Below, piece after piece: positions 45,262 to 55,766 of a DNA stretch of 64,000 nucleotides. The position numbers and the translations under genes were made by a program. The number at the start of each line of letters is the position of its first letter. Position 1 is the first letter of the stretch. Under the pieces are notes generated by a model, which was given only the letters and a program-made list of their open reading frames with translations, made no database searches and was not told where the DNA came from. The stretch is from Halostagnicola kamekurae (lineage in GTDB: Archaea > Halobacteriota > Halobacteria > Halobacteriales > Natrialbaceae), in the NCBI RefSeq assembly GCF_900116205.1, contig NZ_FOZS01000001.1, positions 1,364,001 through 1,428,000 on the forward strand, in the 5' to 3' direction.

Positions 45262-45858
45262 ATGAAGTCACTCGAGGTCACGGACGAACAGTACGCCTTC
45301 GTACAGCACCTCCGCGAGGAGATCTCCGAGCAGGTCGTCGGGAAATACGGCCACGTTCGCGAGAAAGACGCCGTCCAGTTCCTGATCGACAATCTCGATG
45401 GCGACCTCGAGATCGAGGGCGAGTTCGACGCGGCAGACGTTTCGGTAGATTCACTCGAGGGTGACGGGCTCGAGGAAGTCTCCTACGACGAGAGCGATAC
45501 CGACGCCGAAGCGGACGGCGACGGCGCTGAATCCGATGGAGGAGACGGCGAATCGGACGATGGAGACGACACCGGACCGGACGGTGAGGGCGACGAATCG
45601 GCGGGCGGAGACGATGCCGATGGGGACGACGACGACGGGACCGACGAAGACGACGATGAACCCGACGAGGGCGACGGCGCGGCCGACGACGACGAGATGT
45701 TAGACGAGATGATGTCCCTGCTCGAGACCCACGACGACAAGTGGGAGGAGTCCGATTCCGGCGACCACCGCTACAGCGTCGAACTGCCGGACGGCTCGAC
45801 GGAGGACGTCCAGACCAAAGACGACGTGCGGGCGATTCTCTTCAAGAACTACCGCTGA
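45262..45858 (+). CDS. Haloarchaeal acidic protein of unknown function (198 aa)
   Basis: ATG 45262 (MKSLEVTDEQYAFVQHLREE). An N-terminal helical region of about 60 residues that may be a small DNA- or protein-binding module, a run of about 90 residues almost entirely Asp/Glu/Gly/Ser, and a C-terminal domain (DHRYSVELPDGSTEDVQTKDD) with a strand pattern. Function not recognised. Confidence 0.75.
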   Translation: MKSLEVTDEQYAFVQHLREEISEQVVGKYGHVREKDAVQFLIDNLDGDLEIEGEFDAADVSVDSLEGDGLEEVSYDESDTDAEADGDGAESDGGDGESDDGDDTGPDGEGDESAGGDDADGDDDDGTDEDDDEPDEGDGAADDDEMLDEMMSLLETHDDKWEESDSGDHRYSVELPDGSTEDVQTKDDVRAILFKNYR

Positions 45859-45957
45859 ACGCGGGGCGTGACGAACCCCGGACGACCACCCGTCGGCGTA
45901 TGTGAACCACCGACACGAGTCCGGAAGAAATTTACTCGCGCTCGCGCATCCGTCCGT

Positions 45958-46443
45958 ATGAGCGAACGCGAAGTTCTCGAGTTGCTCCGTGAGAACGCGC
46001 GATACAGTACCGCGGATATCGCGCGAATGACCGACCTCGAGGAGTCGGCGGTCGAGGCGACGATCGAATCGCTCGAGGAGGCGGGCGTAATTCGCGGCTA
46101 CCAGCCCGTCGTTGACTGGGACGAACTTGAGGACGAACGGGTCCGCGCGGAAGTCGAGTTGAACGTCATGCTCGATCGAGAGACGGGCTACGGCGACATC
46201 GCGGAACGGCTCTCGCGATTCCCGCAGGTGACGGCCCTGCGACTGGTCAGCGGGGATTATGACTTCGACATGGAAGTCGAGGGCGACTCGATCCGCGAGG
46301 TGTCCCAGTTCATCAGCGAGAAGGTCGCGCCCGTCCCCGAGATCACCCAGACGGTCACCCACTACGTGATGACCTCCTACAAGGAAAACGGGATCGAACT
46401 CGGCGACGGCGACGACGACGACCGGCTGTCTGTGTCCCCATGA
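45958..46443 (+). CDS. Lrp/AsnC-family transcriptional regulator
   Basis: A 161-residue protein from ATG 45958. The N-terminal HTH (VLELLRENARYSTADIARM, ESAVEATIESLEEAGVI) precedes a RAM ligand domain (VTALRLVSGDYDFDMEVEGD). Its stop overlaps the aminotransferase start (ATGA), so it likely senses an amino acid and controls that gene and itself. Confidence 0.92.
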   Translation: MSEREVLELLRENARYSTADIARMTDLEESAVEATIESLEEAGVIRGYQPVVDWDELEDERVRAEVELNVMLDRETGYGDIAERLSRFPQVTALRLVSGDYDFDMEVEGDSIREVSQFISEKVAPVPEITQTVTHYVMTSYKENGIELGDGDDDDRLSVSP

Positions 46444-47621
46444 CGATCGACCTATCCGAACGCGTCGAGTCGGTGGGCCCCTCCGGGATCCGCCGGTTTT
46501 TCGAGATCGCAGAAGAGCGCGACGACGTCATCTCGCTCGGCGTCGGCGAACCGGACTTCTCGACCCCGTGGGCCGCCCGAGACGCTGCGATCGCCTCCCT
46601 CGAGCAGGGGAAAACCTCCTACACCGCGAATCGGGGGAAACGCGAGCTTCGCGAAGCCATCTCGGAGTACGTCGACGACCGCTTCGACCTCGAGTACGGC
46701 GCCGACGAGGAGATACTCGTGACGGCCGGCGCGAGCGAGGCGGTCGATCTGGCGTTTCGGGCCGTCGTCGACCCCGGCGACACGGTCGCGATCGCCCAGC
46801 CGTCATACATCTCCTACGAGCCCGGCGTGATCTTCGCCGGCGGCGAGGTACTCCCGGTGCCGACCCTCGAGGAAGACGACTTCCGGCTCACCGTCTCCCA
46901 GCTCGAGGCCGCCGGCGCGGCCGACGCAGACGTGCTCGTCATCTGTTATCCCAACAACCCAACCGGGGCGATCATGACGCGCGAGGACCTCGAGCCGGTC
47001 GCGGCCTTCGCGCGAGAACACGACCTAACGGTGCTGGCCGACGAGATCTACGCCGAGTTGACCTACGACGAGGACCACACCTCGATCGCCACCCTCGAGG
47101 GGATGCGCGAGCGGACCATCGTCTTCAACGGGTTCTCGAAGGCCCACGCGATGACCGGGCTTCGACTGGGATATGCGCTCGGTCCCGCCGAGACGATCGG
47201 TGCCATGAACCGGATCCACCAGTACACGATGCTTTCGGCGCCGACGACGCCCCAGTACGCCGCCCTCGAGGCGCTCGACACCTGCGCGGACGACGTGCGA
47301 GAGATGGTCGAACAGTACGACCGGCGGCGGCGATTCGTCCTCTCGCGCTTTCGCGAGATCGGCATGCCCTGTTTCGAAGCGAAGGGTGCGTTCTACGTCT
47401 TCCCCGAGGTGCCGGCGGGGTGGAGTTCTGAGGAGTTCGCCGAGACGCTGCTCGAGGAACAGGGCGTCGCGGCCGTTCCGGGCGACGTGTTCGGCGAGGG
47501 CGCCGCCGGTCACCTCCGGGTGTCCTACGCGACGGGGCTCGAGGACCTCAAAGAGGCGCTGAATCGGATCGAGGCGTTCCTCGAGGAGCGCGAGACGATT
47601 CCAAGCGGCGTGGATTCGTAG
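46440..47621 (+). CDS. Class I/II aminotransferase (PLP-dependent)
   Basis: A 393-residue fold-type I enzyme. GVGEPDF, YPNNPTGAIM (Asn173), ADEIYAELTY (Asp201, Tyr204) and FNGFSKAHAMTGLRLGY with PLP Lys234 are typical of the aspartate/aromatic aminotransferase-like group (AspC-like, I-gamma). The exact amino acid is not determinable. Coupled to the Lrp gene. Confidence 0.93.
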   Translation: MTIDLSERVESVGPSGIRRFFEIAEERDDVISLGVGEPDFSTPWAARDAAIASLEQGKTSYTANRGKRELREAISEYVDDRFDLEYGADEEILVTAGASEAVDLAFRAVVDPGDTVAIAQPSYISYEPGVIFAGGEVLPVPTLEEDDFRLTVSQLEAAGAADADVLVICYPNNPTGAIMTREDLEPVAAFAREHDLTVLADEIYAELTYDEDHTSIATLEGMRERTIVFNGFSKAHAMTGLRLGYALGPAETIGAMNRIHQYTMLSAPTTPQYAALEALDTCADDVREMVEQYDRRRRFVLSRFREIGMPCFEAKGAFYVFPEVPAGWSSEEFAETLLEEQGVAAVPGDVFGEGAAGHLRVSYATGLEDLKEALNRIEAFLEERETIPSGVDS

Positions 47622-48277
47622 CCGGTTGGGTCGTCTTTCCGGCGGGGCGCCAGCTCTCAGTGTGTCGCGCCTGTGATGGGGCGTTCGACGCTGACGCGAA
47701 GCGGGGTAAACAACATCCGTTTTATGTATCAGCTGTTTGGTTCGAGTGTGTCACCTGTCTGACGTACACTGAAGTAGTACCCGTCCGTAGTTCGAATATG
47801 GTCCGAATCACCTCGTTAGGGTCAGTCACCACTCTCCTCTCCGACGAATCCGGATTCGACAGCGGTTCCGAAATCGTTTCGACGCGGCCGACATCCGACG
47901 GTCGGCCGACCGCTCAGATAGCAGCGGCGAGTATCAACTCGAGCAGGTTCTCGGCTACGGCGACATCGAAACGTGGCGTCGACGAGGGCGTCGGGACGGT
48001 CGTTGGACCGTGACACAGCACCGCCAATTCCGGTGGAACGTCGCGTCCAAGAGATCCCACTCGCGGTTACCACGCCCGTCGCGTTTCGGCGTCTGCGATC
48101 CGATTCGAGGGGGTCGCGTCGACAACCCGAGGAGTACCGGCCACGAAACTCAAATAGTGCTCGCTCGAAACTCCGTTAGGCGCCAACAGCCGATGAAAAA
48201 CCTGCTAAAAGGGCGCGCGTCGAGTGATCGGGCGGCGAATACCAGCGGGTCGTCACAGCACTCACCGGTGGTAGACC
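47622..48277. other. Intergenic region, no supported gene
   Basis: About 655 bp between the aminotransferase and the sensor gene. Open frames here are broken or read as low-quality sequence. A short stretch at about 47910-48020 reads SGEYQLEQVLGYGDIETWRR in one plus frame and could be a decayed fragment, but too little is left to name. Promoter of the sensor gene is expected near the end. Confidence 0.45.
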
Positions 48278-50143
48278 GTGGCGAGTAAGGCGATTCCCGT
48301 CGTCGACCGCGTGACGGATGCGTTTTTTGCCCTCGACTCCGGCTTTCGGTTTACGTACATCAACGAACGAGCCCAGGCACTTCTCAAGCGCTCTCGAGGC
48401 GAACTCATCGGCCGCGTCATGTGGGACGAGTTACCGCGGACGATCGAGACCCAGTTCCCCGACGGGTTCTACCGAGCGATGGACGAGCAGATCCCCGTCT
48501 CGTTCGAGGTCTATCACACCCGACTGGAAACCTGGTTCGAGGCGCGCGCGTACCCGTCGGAAGACGGGCTCTCCGTCTTCATGCGGGACATCACCGAGCG
48601 GAAAGACCGAGAGACCAAACTCGCACAGAACGCCGCCGTCGTCGAATCGATCCGCGACGGCGTCATCGTTCTCGACAACGGCAACCGAATCGTCTCGGTC
48701 AACGAAGCGATCGAGGCCAACTTCCGACTCGACCGATCGGCGTTACTCGGCGAACACGTCGATATCGTCCCGGAATTAGCCTCGGTCGACGACGAACACG
48801 CACTTGAGATCGACCGAGCGATCGACGACGTCGCGGTCGGCGCCGCGGACTTCCGTGAACTCGAGATCCCGTTTACCGACCTCCACGGGAACGAGCGCAT
48901 CTGCGAACTTCGACTCGTTCCGATCGAGGACGAACGGGCGAACGTTGCGGGGATTATCCGCGACGTGACCAAACAGCGAGCCCACGAGCAGATCATCGAA
49001 TCCCTACACGAACTCACTCGGTGGCTGTTTCAGTCCGACGATCCCGAGGAAATCTGCTCGATCGCCGTCCACGCCGGCAGCGACCTCCTCGAGTTGCCGA
49101 TCAGCGGTATCTGGCTGCTCGACGATACGCAGGGGTATCTCGATCCCGTCGCCGGAACGGCGAAAGCCCACGACGAGTTCAACGGACTGCCGCGCTTCCG
49201 GCCCGGCGAAGGGCTCGCCTGGGACGTCTATCAGTCCGGTGAACTGGCGTACTACGACGATCTAAACGAAGTCGACGACCTCTATAACTCCTCCACGGCG
49301 CTTCAATCGGAGATAATCGCCCCCGTCGGAACTCATGGCGTACTCATGACCGGTTCGTTCGAGTCGAACCAGTTCGACGAAACCGATCTCGACCTCGTGT
49401 CGACGCTCGTCGAGAACACCACCGTCGCGCTCGACCGCGCAGAACAGGACCGACTGCTTCGCGAACGAACGGAGCAACTCGAGCGACAGACCGAGCGACT
49501 CGAGGCCGTCGCGAACGTCCTCTCGAACGATCTCAAAGAACAGATTCGAACGATTTCGGACGCACTCGAGATCGACCGGACGGAGGCGTCCGACGGTTCG
49601 ATCTCGGTCCCCGACGAGTCGGTCGAAGCGACGCTCGGTCGAACCGAACGGCTGGTCGACGACGTTCGCGAGTTCGCGCGCAACTCTCGGAGCGTCGGAA
49701 AGCGTACGCGGATCGACCTGCGATCGGCCGCCCAGGACGCGCTCGAGCGGTCCGAACTCGATTCGGCGAGCCTCGAGGTTGAGACGGACGCGACGCTCAG
49801 AGCCGACGCCGATCGGTTCGGTCGCCTCCTCGAGTCGGTCTTCGAGGACGTTGCGGCCCGTTCGACCGGCGAAACGACGGTCAGGATCGGACCGATCGGC
49901 GACGACGAGGATCCGGTGCGCGGGTTCTTCGTCGCCGACGATGCCGAAACGAGATCGAGCGACCCGCAGGACCGGAGTCTCGACCCGATCGAGCCGGAAG
50001 ATCTCACGCTACCCGGACTGGGGCTGGTACTGGCTCGAGCCATCGCCGAGGCACACGACTGGACGATCACCGTCGAAACGGCCGGTAGCGGTGAGAGAAC
50101 CCGAATCGAATTCCGCGACGTAACGACCTTCGACGACGACTGA
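48278..50143 (+). CDS. PAS-PAS-GAF sensor with degenerate histidine-kinase module
   Basis: A 621-residue protein from GTG 48278. PAS about 5-110 (ending FMRDITERKDRE), second PAS 115-235 (ending IIRDVTKQRAHE), GAF 245-390, then a long helix and an HATPase-like region to the end. The H-box reads VLSNDLKEQI, with Asn417 where haloarchaeal kinases have the phospho-His (SHDLRNPL), and the N-box region (RLLESVFEDVAARS) lacks the metal-binding Asn. GLGLVLARAIAEAH remains as a relic G-box. It is probably a non-phosphorylating sensor or adaptor. No membrane segment, no adjacent response regulator. Confidence 0.85.
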   Translation: MASKAIPVVDRVTDAFFALDSGFRFTYINERAQALLKRSRGELIGRVMWDELPRTIETQFPDGFYRAMDEQIPVSFEVYHTRLETWFEARAYPSEDGLSVFMRDITERKDRETKLAQNAAVVESIRDGVIVLDNGNRIVSVNEAIEANFRLDRSALLGEHVDIVPELASVDDEHALEIDRAIDDVAVGAADFRELEIPFTDLHGNERICELRLVPIEDERANVAGIIRDVTKQRAHEQIIESLHELTRWLFQSDDPEEICSIAVHAGSDLLELPISGIWLLDDTQGYLDPVAGTAKAHDEFNGLPRFRPGEGLAWDVYQSGELAYYDDLNEVDDLYNSSTALQSEIIAPVGTHGVLMTGSFESNQFDETDLDLVSTLVENTTVALDRAEQDRLLRERTEQLERQTERLEAVANVLSNDLKEQIRTISDALEIDRTEASDGSISVPDESVEATLGRTERLVDDVREFARNSRSVGKRTRIDLRSAAQDALERSELDSASLEVETDATLRADADRFGRLLESVFEDVAARSTGETTVRIGPIGDDEDPVRGFFVADDAETRSSDPQDRSLDPIEPEDLTLPGLGLVLARAIAEAHDWTITVETAGSGERTRIEFRDVTTFDDD

Positions 50144-50211
50144 TCGACGCTCTCGACATATTTCGGCAACGAACCGGAGAATACAGCTCTACTTTGTCGA
50201 CGCCGGTGTCG

Positions 50212-52479
50212 TCACTCGAGCTCTCGTTCGATCGTGTTCCGGAGCTCCCGAACGGCCTCTGAACCGAGCTCGAGCGTTTGCTCGCCGGTTTCGATCCGAA
50301 CGACGCCGTCGCCGGTGGGCGTCCCGATCGAGACGACCGGCGTCTCGTCGGGGACGGCCGCGCGGAGGCCGTCCGGGTCGGTGGTCTGTACGAGCGCGCG
50401 ACCGGGCTGTTCGTGGAACAGCGCCCCGGCCGGGTCCTCGCTCGGAAGTTCGACCTCGAGACCGACCGCTGGTGATGCCATCTCGGCGAGGGAGACGGCG
50501 AGTCCGCCGTGGCTCACGTCGTGGACGGCGCGGGTCGCCTCGTCGTCTGAGATTTCGGCGAGCGCGTCGACGAACGCCGCGGGCGACTCAGGAAGCGCCG
50601 GGAACCGGTCGCTGCCCGAGAACTGGGCGAGGTACTCGGACCCGCCGAGGCGGTAGGAATCCGACGCCATCGCGAGGTCGCCGACGAGGAGCAGTTCGCC
50701 CTCGGGGGTCGCCTCGAGCGGCGGCGCGTCGTAGCCGGCTTTCGTGCCGACGACGGCGAGCGTCGGCGTCGGCGGAATCGGCCCGGCGACCGAATCGTTG
50801 TACAGCGAGACGTTGCCGCCGACGACGGGAATCGAAAGCGCCGAACACATATCGGCGAGCCCGTCGACGATTTGCTTGAATCCGCCGTACACGTCGGGTT
50901 TCTCCGGGTTGCCGCCGTTGAGACAGTCGACGGCGGCGAGCGGGGTCGCGCCCTTCGCCGCGAGGTTCGTCGCGTTCTCGAGCGCGATGGCCTTCGCTCC
51001 CTCGAGCGGGGCCGCCTCGGTCCAGTTCGGCGCGGCACCCGAGGAGATCGCCAGCCCGGTCCCGCACTCTCTGATGGCCATCACCGCCGCGTCGTCGCCC
51101 GGCGGGACGCTCGTTCGAACGCCGACCTCGTGGTCGTACTGTCGGTAGACCCAGCGTTTCGACGCCGTGTTCGGGCTCGAGACGACCGATTCGAACGCCG
51201 CCTCGAGGTCTGCTGTCGGGCGGTCGACGTCCGGTCGCGGCGGGTCCTCGGCGGGCAGATCGTTCATCGGCGCGCCGTCGCCGAGGAAGGACGCGTCGAC
51301 GTCGACGACGGTTTCGCGCTCTCGCGGCTCCCCATCGTCGCCGCTCGAGTCATCCGAGGCGCGTCGCGCCTCGCTCCCCTCGAAGGAACAGACGTAGTTG
51401 CCGTCGGTGACCTCTCCGATCACCGAACAGCCGAGATCGAACCGCTCGGCGATCTCGGCCACGCGATCGACGTTTTCGGGTTCGACCTCGTAGCACATCC
51501 GCTCTTGGGACTCGGCGAGAAGGATCTCGAGTGCGTTCATGTTCGGTTCACGCTGGTGGACACGATCGAGGTCGATTCGCGCGCCGAGACCGCCCTTGGC
51601 GACGAGTTCGCTCGAAGCGCCGCCGAGCCCGGCGGCGCCCAGATCGCGCGCGGATTCGATCAGGTCCTCCTCGATCAGGACCTCGTTGGCCTCGATGAGC
51701 AGCTTTTCCGCGTAGGGATCGCCCACCTGCACGGCGGGCCTGTCCTCGGTCTCTGCGTCTTCGGCCAGATCCTCGCTCGCGAAGCTCGCACCGCCGAGGC
51801 CGTCGCGACCGGTCGCGTTCCCGACGAGGACGAGTTTGTTGCCCGGTTGTTGGGCCTCCGCGGTGACGAGTCGGTCCTCCTCGAGCAGGCCGACGCAGGC
51901 GACGTTGACGAGCGGGTTCCCCTCGTACTTCGCGTGAAAGTCGACGCTTCCGGCGACGGTCGGGACGCCGATGCAGTTTCCGTAGTGGCTAATTCCTTCG
52001 ACCACCCCGTCGAACAGGTACTGGGAATGTTCGCGATCGAACTCGCCGAAGTAAAGCGAGTCGGCGAGCGCGATCGGGTACGCCCCCATCGAGAGCGTAT
52101 CGCGGACGATCCCGCCGACGCCGGTGGCCGCGCCGTCGAACGGATCGACGTAGGAGGGGTGGTTGTGGCTCTCGATCCCCATCGTGATGTAGGTCGAGTC
52201 GCCGTCGTCCTCGCTATCGCCCTCGCCTTCGCGTTCGGTTCCATCCACGCTGTTCGTCCCCGCGTCGTCGTGCGACGGCAGTTCGACGACCGCGGCGTCG
52301 TCGCCGGGGCCGACGACGACCTGTTCGCCCTCGCTCTCGAACGCGGAGAGCAGCGGTCTCGAGGAGCGATACGCGCAGTGTTCACTCCAGAGGTTCTCGA
52401 ACAGCGCCGCCTCGGCCGGGGTGGGATCGCGACCCAGTTCCTCGACGACGAGTTCGCGGTCCGAATCGGCAAGACTCAT
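50212..52479 (-). CDS. purL: Phosphoribosylformylglycinamidine synthase, subunit PurL
   Basis: A 755-residue small-type Pur[65 protein letters not shown] and [12 protein letters not shown] are all present. With PurS and PurQ (not in this window) it makes FGAM. An acidic insert of about 30 residues near 380 ([14 protein letters not shown]) is haloarchaea-like. Confidence 0.95.
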   Translation of the reverse strand: MSLADSDRELVVEELGRDPTPAEAALFENLWSEHCAYRSSRPLLSAFESEGEQVVVGPGDDAAVVELPSHDDAGTNSVDGTEREGEGDSEDDGDSTYITMGIESHNHPSYVDPFDGAATGVGGIVRDTLSMGAYPIALADSLYFGEFDREHSQYLFDGVVEGISHYGNCIGVPTVAGSVDFHAKYEGNPLVNVACVGLLEEDRLVTAEAQQPGNKLVLVGNATGRDGLGGASFASEDLAEDAETEDRPAVQVGDPYAEKLLIEANEVLIEEDLIESARDLGAAGLGGASSELVAKGGLGARIDLDRVHQREPNMNALEILLAESQERMCYEVEPENVDRVAEIAERFDLGCSVIGEVTDGNYVCSFEGSEARRASDDSSGDDGEPRERETVVDVDASFLGDGAPMNDLPAEDPPRPDVDRPTADLEAAFESVVSSPNTASKRWVYRQYDHEVGVRTSVPPGDDAAVMAIRECGTGLAISSGAAPNWTEAAPLEGAKAIALENATNLAAKGATPLAAVDCLNGGNPEKPDVYGGFKQIVDGLADMCSALSIPVVGGNVSLYNDSVAGPIPPTPTLAVVGTKAGYDAPPLEATPEGELLLVGDLAMASDSYRLGGSEYLAQFSGSDRFPALPESPAAFVDALAEISDDEATRAVHDVSHGGLAVSLAEMASPAVGLEVELPSEDPAGALFHEQPGRALVQTTDPDGLRAAVPDETPVVSIGTPTGDGVVRIETGEQTLELGSEAVRELRNTIERELE

Positions 52480-52653
52480 TCATCCCCATGTTGAAAGCGA
52501 CCCGGTAAATGGATTTCCATATCCACGTTCGTGGATATCGTCGGAGGCCTCCGCGGTTGCATCGAGTTCCGAACGGCAGTGCGGGACAACAGAGGTTCTC
52601 GGCCACCACGTCGTACCGAGGCGCTTTTGATCAGTCGGGCTAAAGGTCGACGC

Positions 52654-53340
52654 GTGCTGTCGGTCGAACTTCACACCCACTCGTCGCTGTCGTACGACGG
52701 TCGAGATCCGGTCGACCTCATCCTCGAGCAAGCCGCCGCCGTCGGCCTCGATGCGATCGCGATCACGGACCACGACGAAATCGACGCGAGCCTCGAGGCC
52801 GCCCGGCGCGCGCCGGAGTACGACCTGCTCGGCATCCCCGGCATCGAAATCTCGAGCAAAGCGGGCCACGTTCTCGGCCTCGGCGTCGAACAGGCCGTTC
52901 CGCCCGGACTATCCTACGGCGAGACGCTCGAGGCGATTCGCTCCCAGGGCGGGATCGCGGTGGTCCCACACCCGTTTCAGGAGTCTCGCCACGGCGTCAT
53001 GGCTCGAATCACGCGCGAGGATCTCGCCGAGGCAGACGCGATTGAGGTCTACAACTCGCGACTGCTGACCGGCCGCGCCAATCGACAGGCCGAACGCTTC
53101 GCCGAGTCTCACGACCTCCCGATGACAGCGGGAAGCGACGCCCACATCAGCGAAATGGTCGGCCAGGCGGTGACCCGCGTGGACACCGATCAGCGGACGG
53201 TCGACGCGGTCCTCGAGGCGATCGGCGAGGGGAAAACCTCCGTCGAGGGCAAGCGGACCCCCTGGCACATCAGCTTTCGACAGGCCGCGGGCGGCGTGAC
53301 CCGCCGCGTTCGAAAAGGCCTCGGCACGCTCTTTCAATGA
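52654..53340 (+). CDS. PHP-domain phosphoesterase
   Basis: A 228-residue protein from GTG 52654; sequence upstream in the frame is not family-like. ELHTHSSLSYDG (His7, His9), AITDHDEIDA (Asp39, His40), VVPHPFQESRHG and TAGSDAHISEMVG are the four PHP metal motifs. PHP proteins hydrolyse phosphoesters such as histidinol phosphate or nucleotides; substrate unknown. Its stop overlaps the next ATG (ATGA), so it is coupled to the asparagine-synthase-like gene. Confidence 0.9.
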   Translation: MLSVELHTHSSLSYDGRDPVDLILEQAAAVGLDAIAITDHDEIDASLEAARRAPEYDLLGIPGIEISSKAGHVLGLGVEQAVPPGLSYGETLEAIRSQGGIAVVPHPFQESRHGVMARITREDLAEADAIEVYNSRLLTGRANRQAERFAESHDLPMTAGSDAHISEMVGQAVTRVDTDQRTVDAVLEAIGEGKTSVEGKRTPWHISFRQAAGGVTRRVRKGLGTLFQ

Positions 53341-54455
53341 CCCTTCGCGGAACCGACCCCGCGACCGTTCGAACCGCCCTCGACGATCGAGATCCGCTTC
53401 CCGGAACAGCGGGATTCGCCGGAGTCGTCGACGATCAACTCGTTCGCGATGTCCTCGGACGGGTCCCGCTGTTCGTCGAAGGAGAGTCGGATTCGGTCGC
53501 GGATCGAGGTCGCGCTCCGGGACAGTCACGCCGGTGGGCGTTCGATCCGACCGACCTCAGTTCGCCCGAACTCTTTCCGGCCGGCTCCGTCGCCGCCGGG
53601 ACGGACGACCGGCGACCGGACCGAGTCTGGGAGCTTCCCGACCCAACGCCCGAAGCCGATCACGAGACCGCGATCGGGACTCTCTCGAAGGCGCTCGAGA
53701 CGGCGACCGCGTCTCTGAAGACCGACGACGCGGCCGTCGCGTTCTCGGGCGGCGTCGACTCAGCGCTGGTCGCGGAACTGCTCGACGCGCCGCTTTACGT
53801 CGTCGGCTTTCCCGACAGCCACGACGTCGACGCCGCCCGCACGGCTGCGGCCGCGATGGACCGGGACCTCACCGTCGTCGAACTCGAGCCCGCGGACCTC
53901 GAGCGCGCGGTTCCCGCCGTCGCCCGCGCAATCGGACGGACGAACGCGATGGACGTCCAGATCGCGCTGGGGCTGTATCTGGTCGCCGATCGAGTCGCGG
54001 CGGACGGCTTCGACCGGCTCGCGGTCGGACAGGGTGCCGACGAACTGTTCGGCGGCTACGAGAAGGTCGTCCGCCTCGACCACCGCGTCGAGGCCGAAAC
54101 CGTCCGCGGCGCCGTCCGCGAGAGCATCGCGACGCTTCCGGCACAGCTACCCCGCGACGTGTGCGCGATTACGGCGGCGGGCGTCGACCCCGTCGCGCCG
54201 TTGCTCCACGATGCCGTCGTCGATGCGGCGCTTCGGCTCCCGGACGATCTCCTGGCCGACGAGCGAACGCGCAAGAAGGGACTGCGAGCCGTCGCAACCG
54301 ACTATCTGCCACAGTCGGTCGCCGAGAGGGACAAAAAGGCCGTCCAGTACGGGAGTCTGATCGCTCGAGAGCTCGACCGACTCGCCAGACAGGCGGGGTA
54401 CAAACGCCGCATGGACGACCACGTCACGAAGTACGTCGAATCGCTGCTCGAGTGA
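53337..54455 (+). CDS. Asparagine synthase-like protein lacking the glutaminase domain
   Basis: A 372-residue protein. FSGGVDSALVAELL (SGGVDS 137-142) is the PP-loop, and VGQGADELFGGYEKV is the AsnB signature GADELFGGY. RDKKAVQYGS resembles the C-terminal ATP/substrate loop. The first 110 residues are not an Ntn glutamine amidotransferase: there is no Cys2, and the region is short. It would use ammonia or another amine donor, or make a modified product. Coupled by ATGA to the PHP gene. Confidence 0.85.
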   Translation: MTLRGTDPATVRTALDDRDPLPGTAGFAGVVDDQLVRDVLGRVPLFVEGESDSVADRGRAPGQSRRWAFDPTDLSSPELFPAGSVAAGTDDRRPDRVWELPDPTPEADHETAIGTLSKALETATASLKTDDAAVAFSGGVDSALVAELLDAPLYVVGFPDSHDVDAARTAAAAMDRDLTVVELEPADLERAVPAVARAIGRTNAMDVQIALGLYLVADRVAADGFDRLAVGQGADELFGGYEKVVRLDHRVEAETVRGAVRESIATLPAQLPRDVCAITAAGVDPVAPLLHDAVVDAALRLPDDLLADERTRKKGLRAVATDYLPQSVAERDKKAVQYGSLIARELDRLARQAGYKRRMDDHVTKYVESLLE

Positions 54456-54521
54456 GAACACGCCCGGAGGTCCGATCCGCGAGCGTGCCGGAATCGGCGG
54501 TCGCAGTCGAAATCGACCGGC

Positions 54522-55619
54522 TCAGCTTTCGGTGTCGGTCGGAACCGCGTTCGCTCGCTGTTGCTCGCGATAGTCGGCGACCATCCGTCTGTTGATCTCG
54601 CCGATCCGATCGGCCGTCGCGCCGACGAGTTCGTCGATCCGGTCGTAGACGTCGCTGTCTTCGTTTTTCGCGACCGTCCCCTCGCCGCCGTCGGCGCCGA
54701 AGTCCGGATGCATCGGAATCCGGTTGAGGATCGGGATATCGAAGTCCTCGACGATCTTGTCGACGCCCTTGCCCTGGTCGCCGAACAGTTCGTGTTCGTC
54801 GTCACAGCTCGGACAGATGAACGAACTCATGTTCTCGACGACGCCGACGATCGGCGTGTCGTGTTTCTGGAACATGTTGATCCCCTTTCGGGTGTCCTCG
54901 AGTGCCATCTCCTGTGGCGTCGTGACGACGACCGCGCCGTCGACCGGCATCGACTGCAACAGGTTCAGCGAGGCGTCGCCGGTCCCCGGCGGCAGGTCGA
55001 CGATGAGGTAATCGAGCCGACCCCACTCGACGCCCTCGAGGAACTTCATCATGAACTTGTTGACCATCGGCCCCCGAAGGATCGCCGGGTCGTCCTCGTC
55101 TTCCATCATGAATCCCATGCTCATGATGCGGACGCCGTCTGAACGCGGCGGAACGAGGTCCTCGTTCGGCATCACGCCCGGTTCGCTCTCGACTGGCAGG
55201 ATTCGGGGGATGTTCGGACCGTGAATGTCGGCGTCGAGAATGCCGACCATCGCGCCGCGGTCCTCGAGTCCGGCGGCGATGTTGGCCGCCACCGTCGTCT
55301 TGCCGACGCCGCCTTTCCCCGAGGAGACGGCGATGACGTTTCTGACGTCCGGTAAGACCTCGTCGTCGAATCCCATCGCGCCGCTGACGGCCGCCGAGAG
55401 GTCCGCCTCGATACCCTCCTCGGCGAGTACCTCTCGGATCTCGTTTCCGATCTCCATCTCCGCCGGCGAGTACGGCGCGTTGAACGCGAGGGAGATGTCC
55501 GCGGTCCCGTCCTCGAGTTCGAGGTCGTTGACGAGGCCGAGCGAGACGATGCCCTCGCCGATCATCGGGTCCTCGACGCTCTCGAGTTTGATCTTGAGTT
55601 CGTGTTCTGTAATACTCAT
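54522..55619 (-). CDS. Mrp/Nbp35-type Fe-S cluster carrier ATPase
   Basis: A 365-residue protein from ATG 55619 (MSITEHELKIKLES). An N-terminal MIP18/DUF59 domain (to about 85) precedes the P-loop domain with VSSGKGGVGKTTVAAN (101-110) and the CPSC pair that binds a bridging cluster (FICPSCDD). It delivers Fe-S clusters to target proteins; the Fe-S respiratory subunit is 2 kb away on the same strand, though a link is not shown. Confidence 0.93.
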   Translation of the reverse strand: MSITEHELKIKLESVEDPMIGEGIVSLGLVNDLELEDGTADISLAFNAPYSPAEMEIGNEIREVLAEEGIEADLSAAVSGAMGFDDEVLPDVRNVIAVSSGKGGVGKTTVAANIAAGLEDRGAMVGILDADIHGPNIPRILPVESEPGVMPNEDLVPPRSDGVRIMSMGFMMEDEDDPAILRGPMVNKFMMKFLEGVEWGRLDYLIVDLPPGTGDASLNLLQSMPVDGAVVVTTPQEMALEDTRKGINMFQKHDTPIVGVVENMSSFICPSCDDEHELFGDQGKGVDKIVEDFDIPILNRIPMHPDFGADGGEGTVAKNEDSDVYDRIDELVGATADRIGEINRRMVADYREQQRANAVPTDTES

Positions 55620-55766
55620 GGTATCTCTGGCTGGTACACGAAATGAGGGCATCGAGCGGGATACGTGTACTGGTTCGGGGTAGTCCGCTGGGACGAACTG
55701 AAAGCGAAAGCGGAGCCTACACGACCGAAAACGGAAGACGCGATCGAAAAATCGAGTCGGCGTTTC

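Noticed and set aside
47900-48070. Possible decayed coding fragment (SGEYQLEQVLGYGDIETWRR)
   Set aside because: Only about 25 residues look protein-like, and the frame then turns Arg-rich; too little to assign to a gene family.
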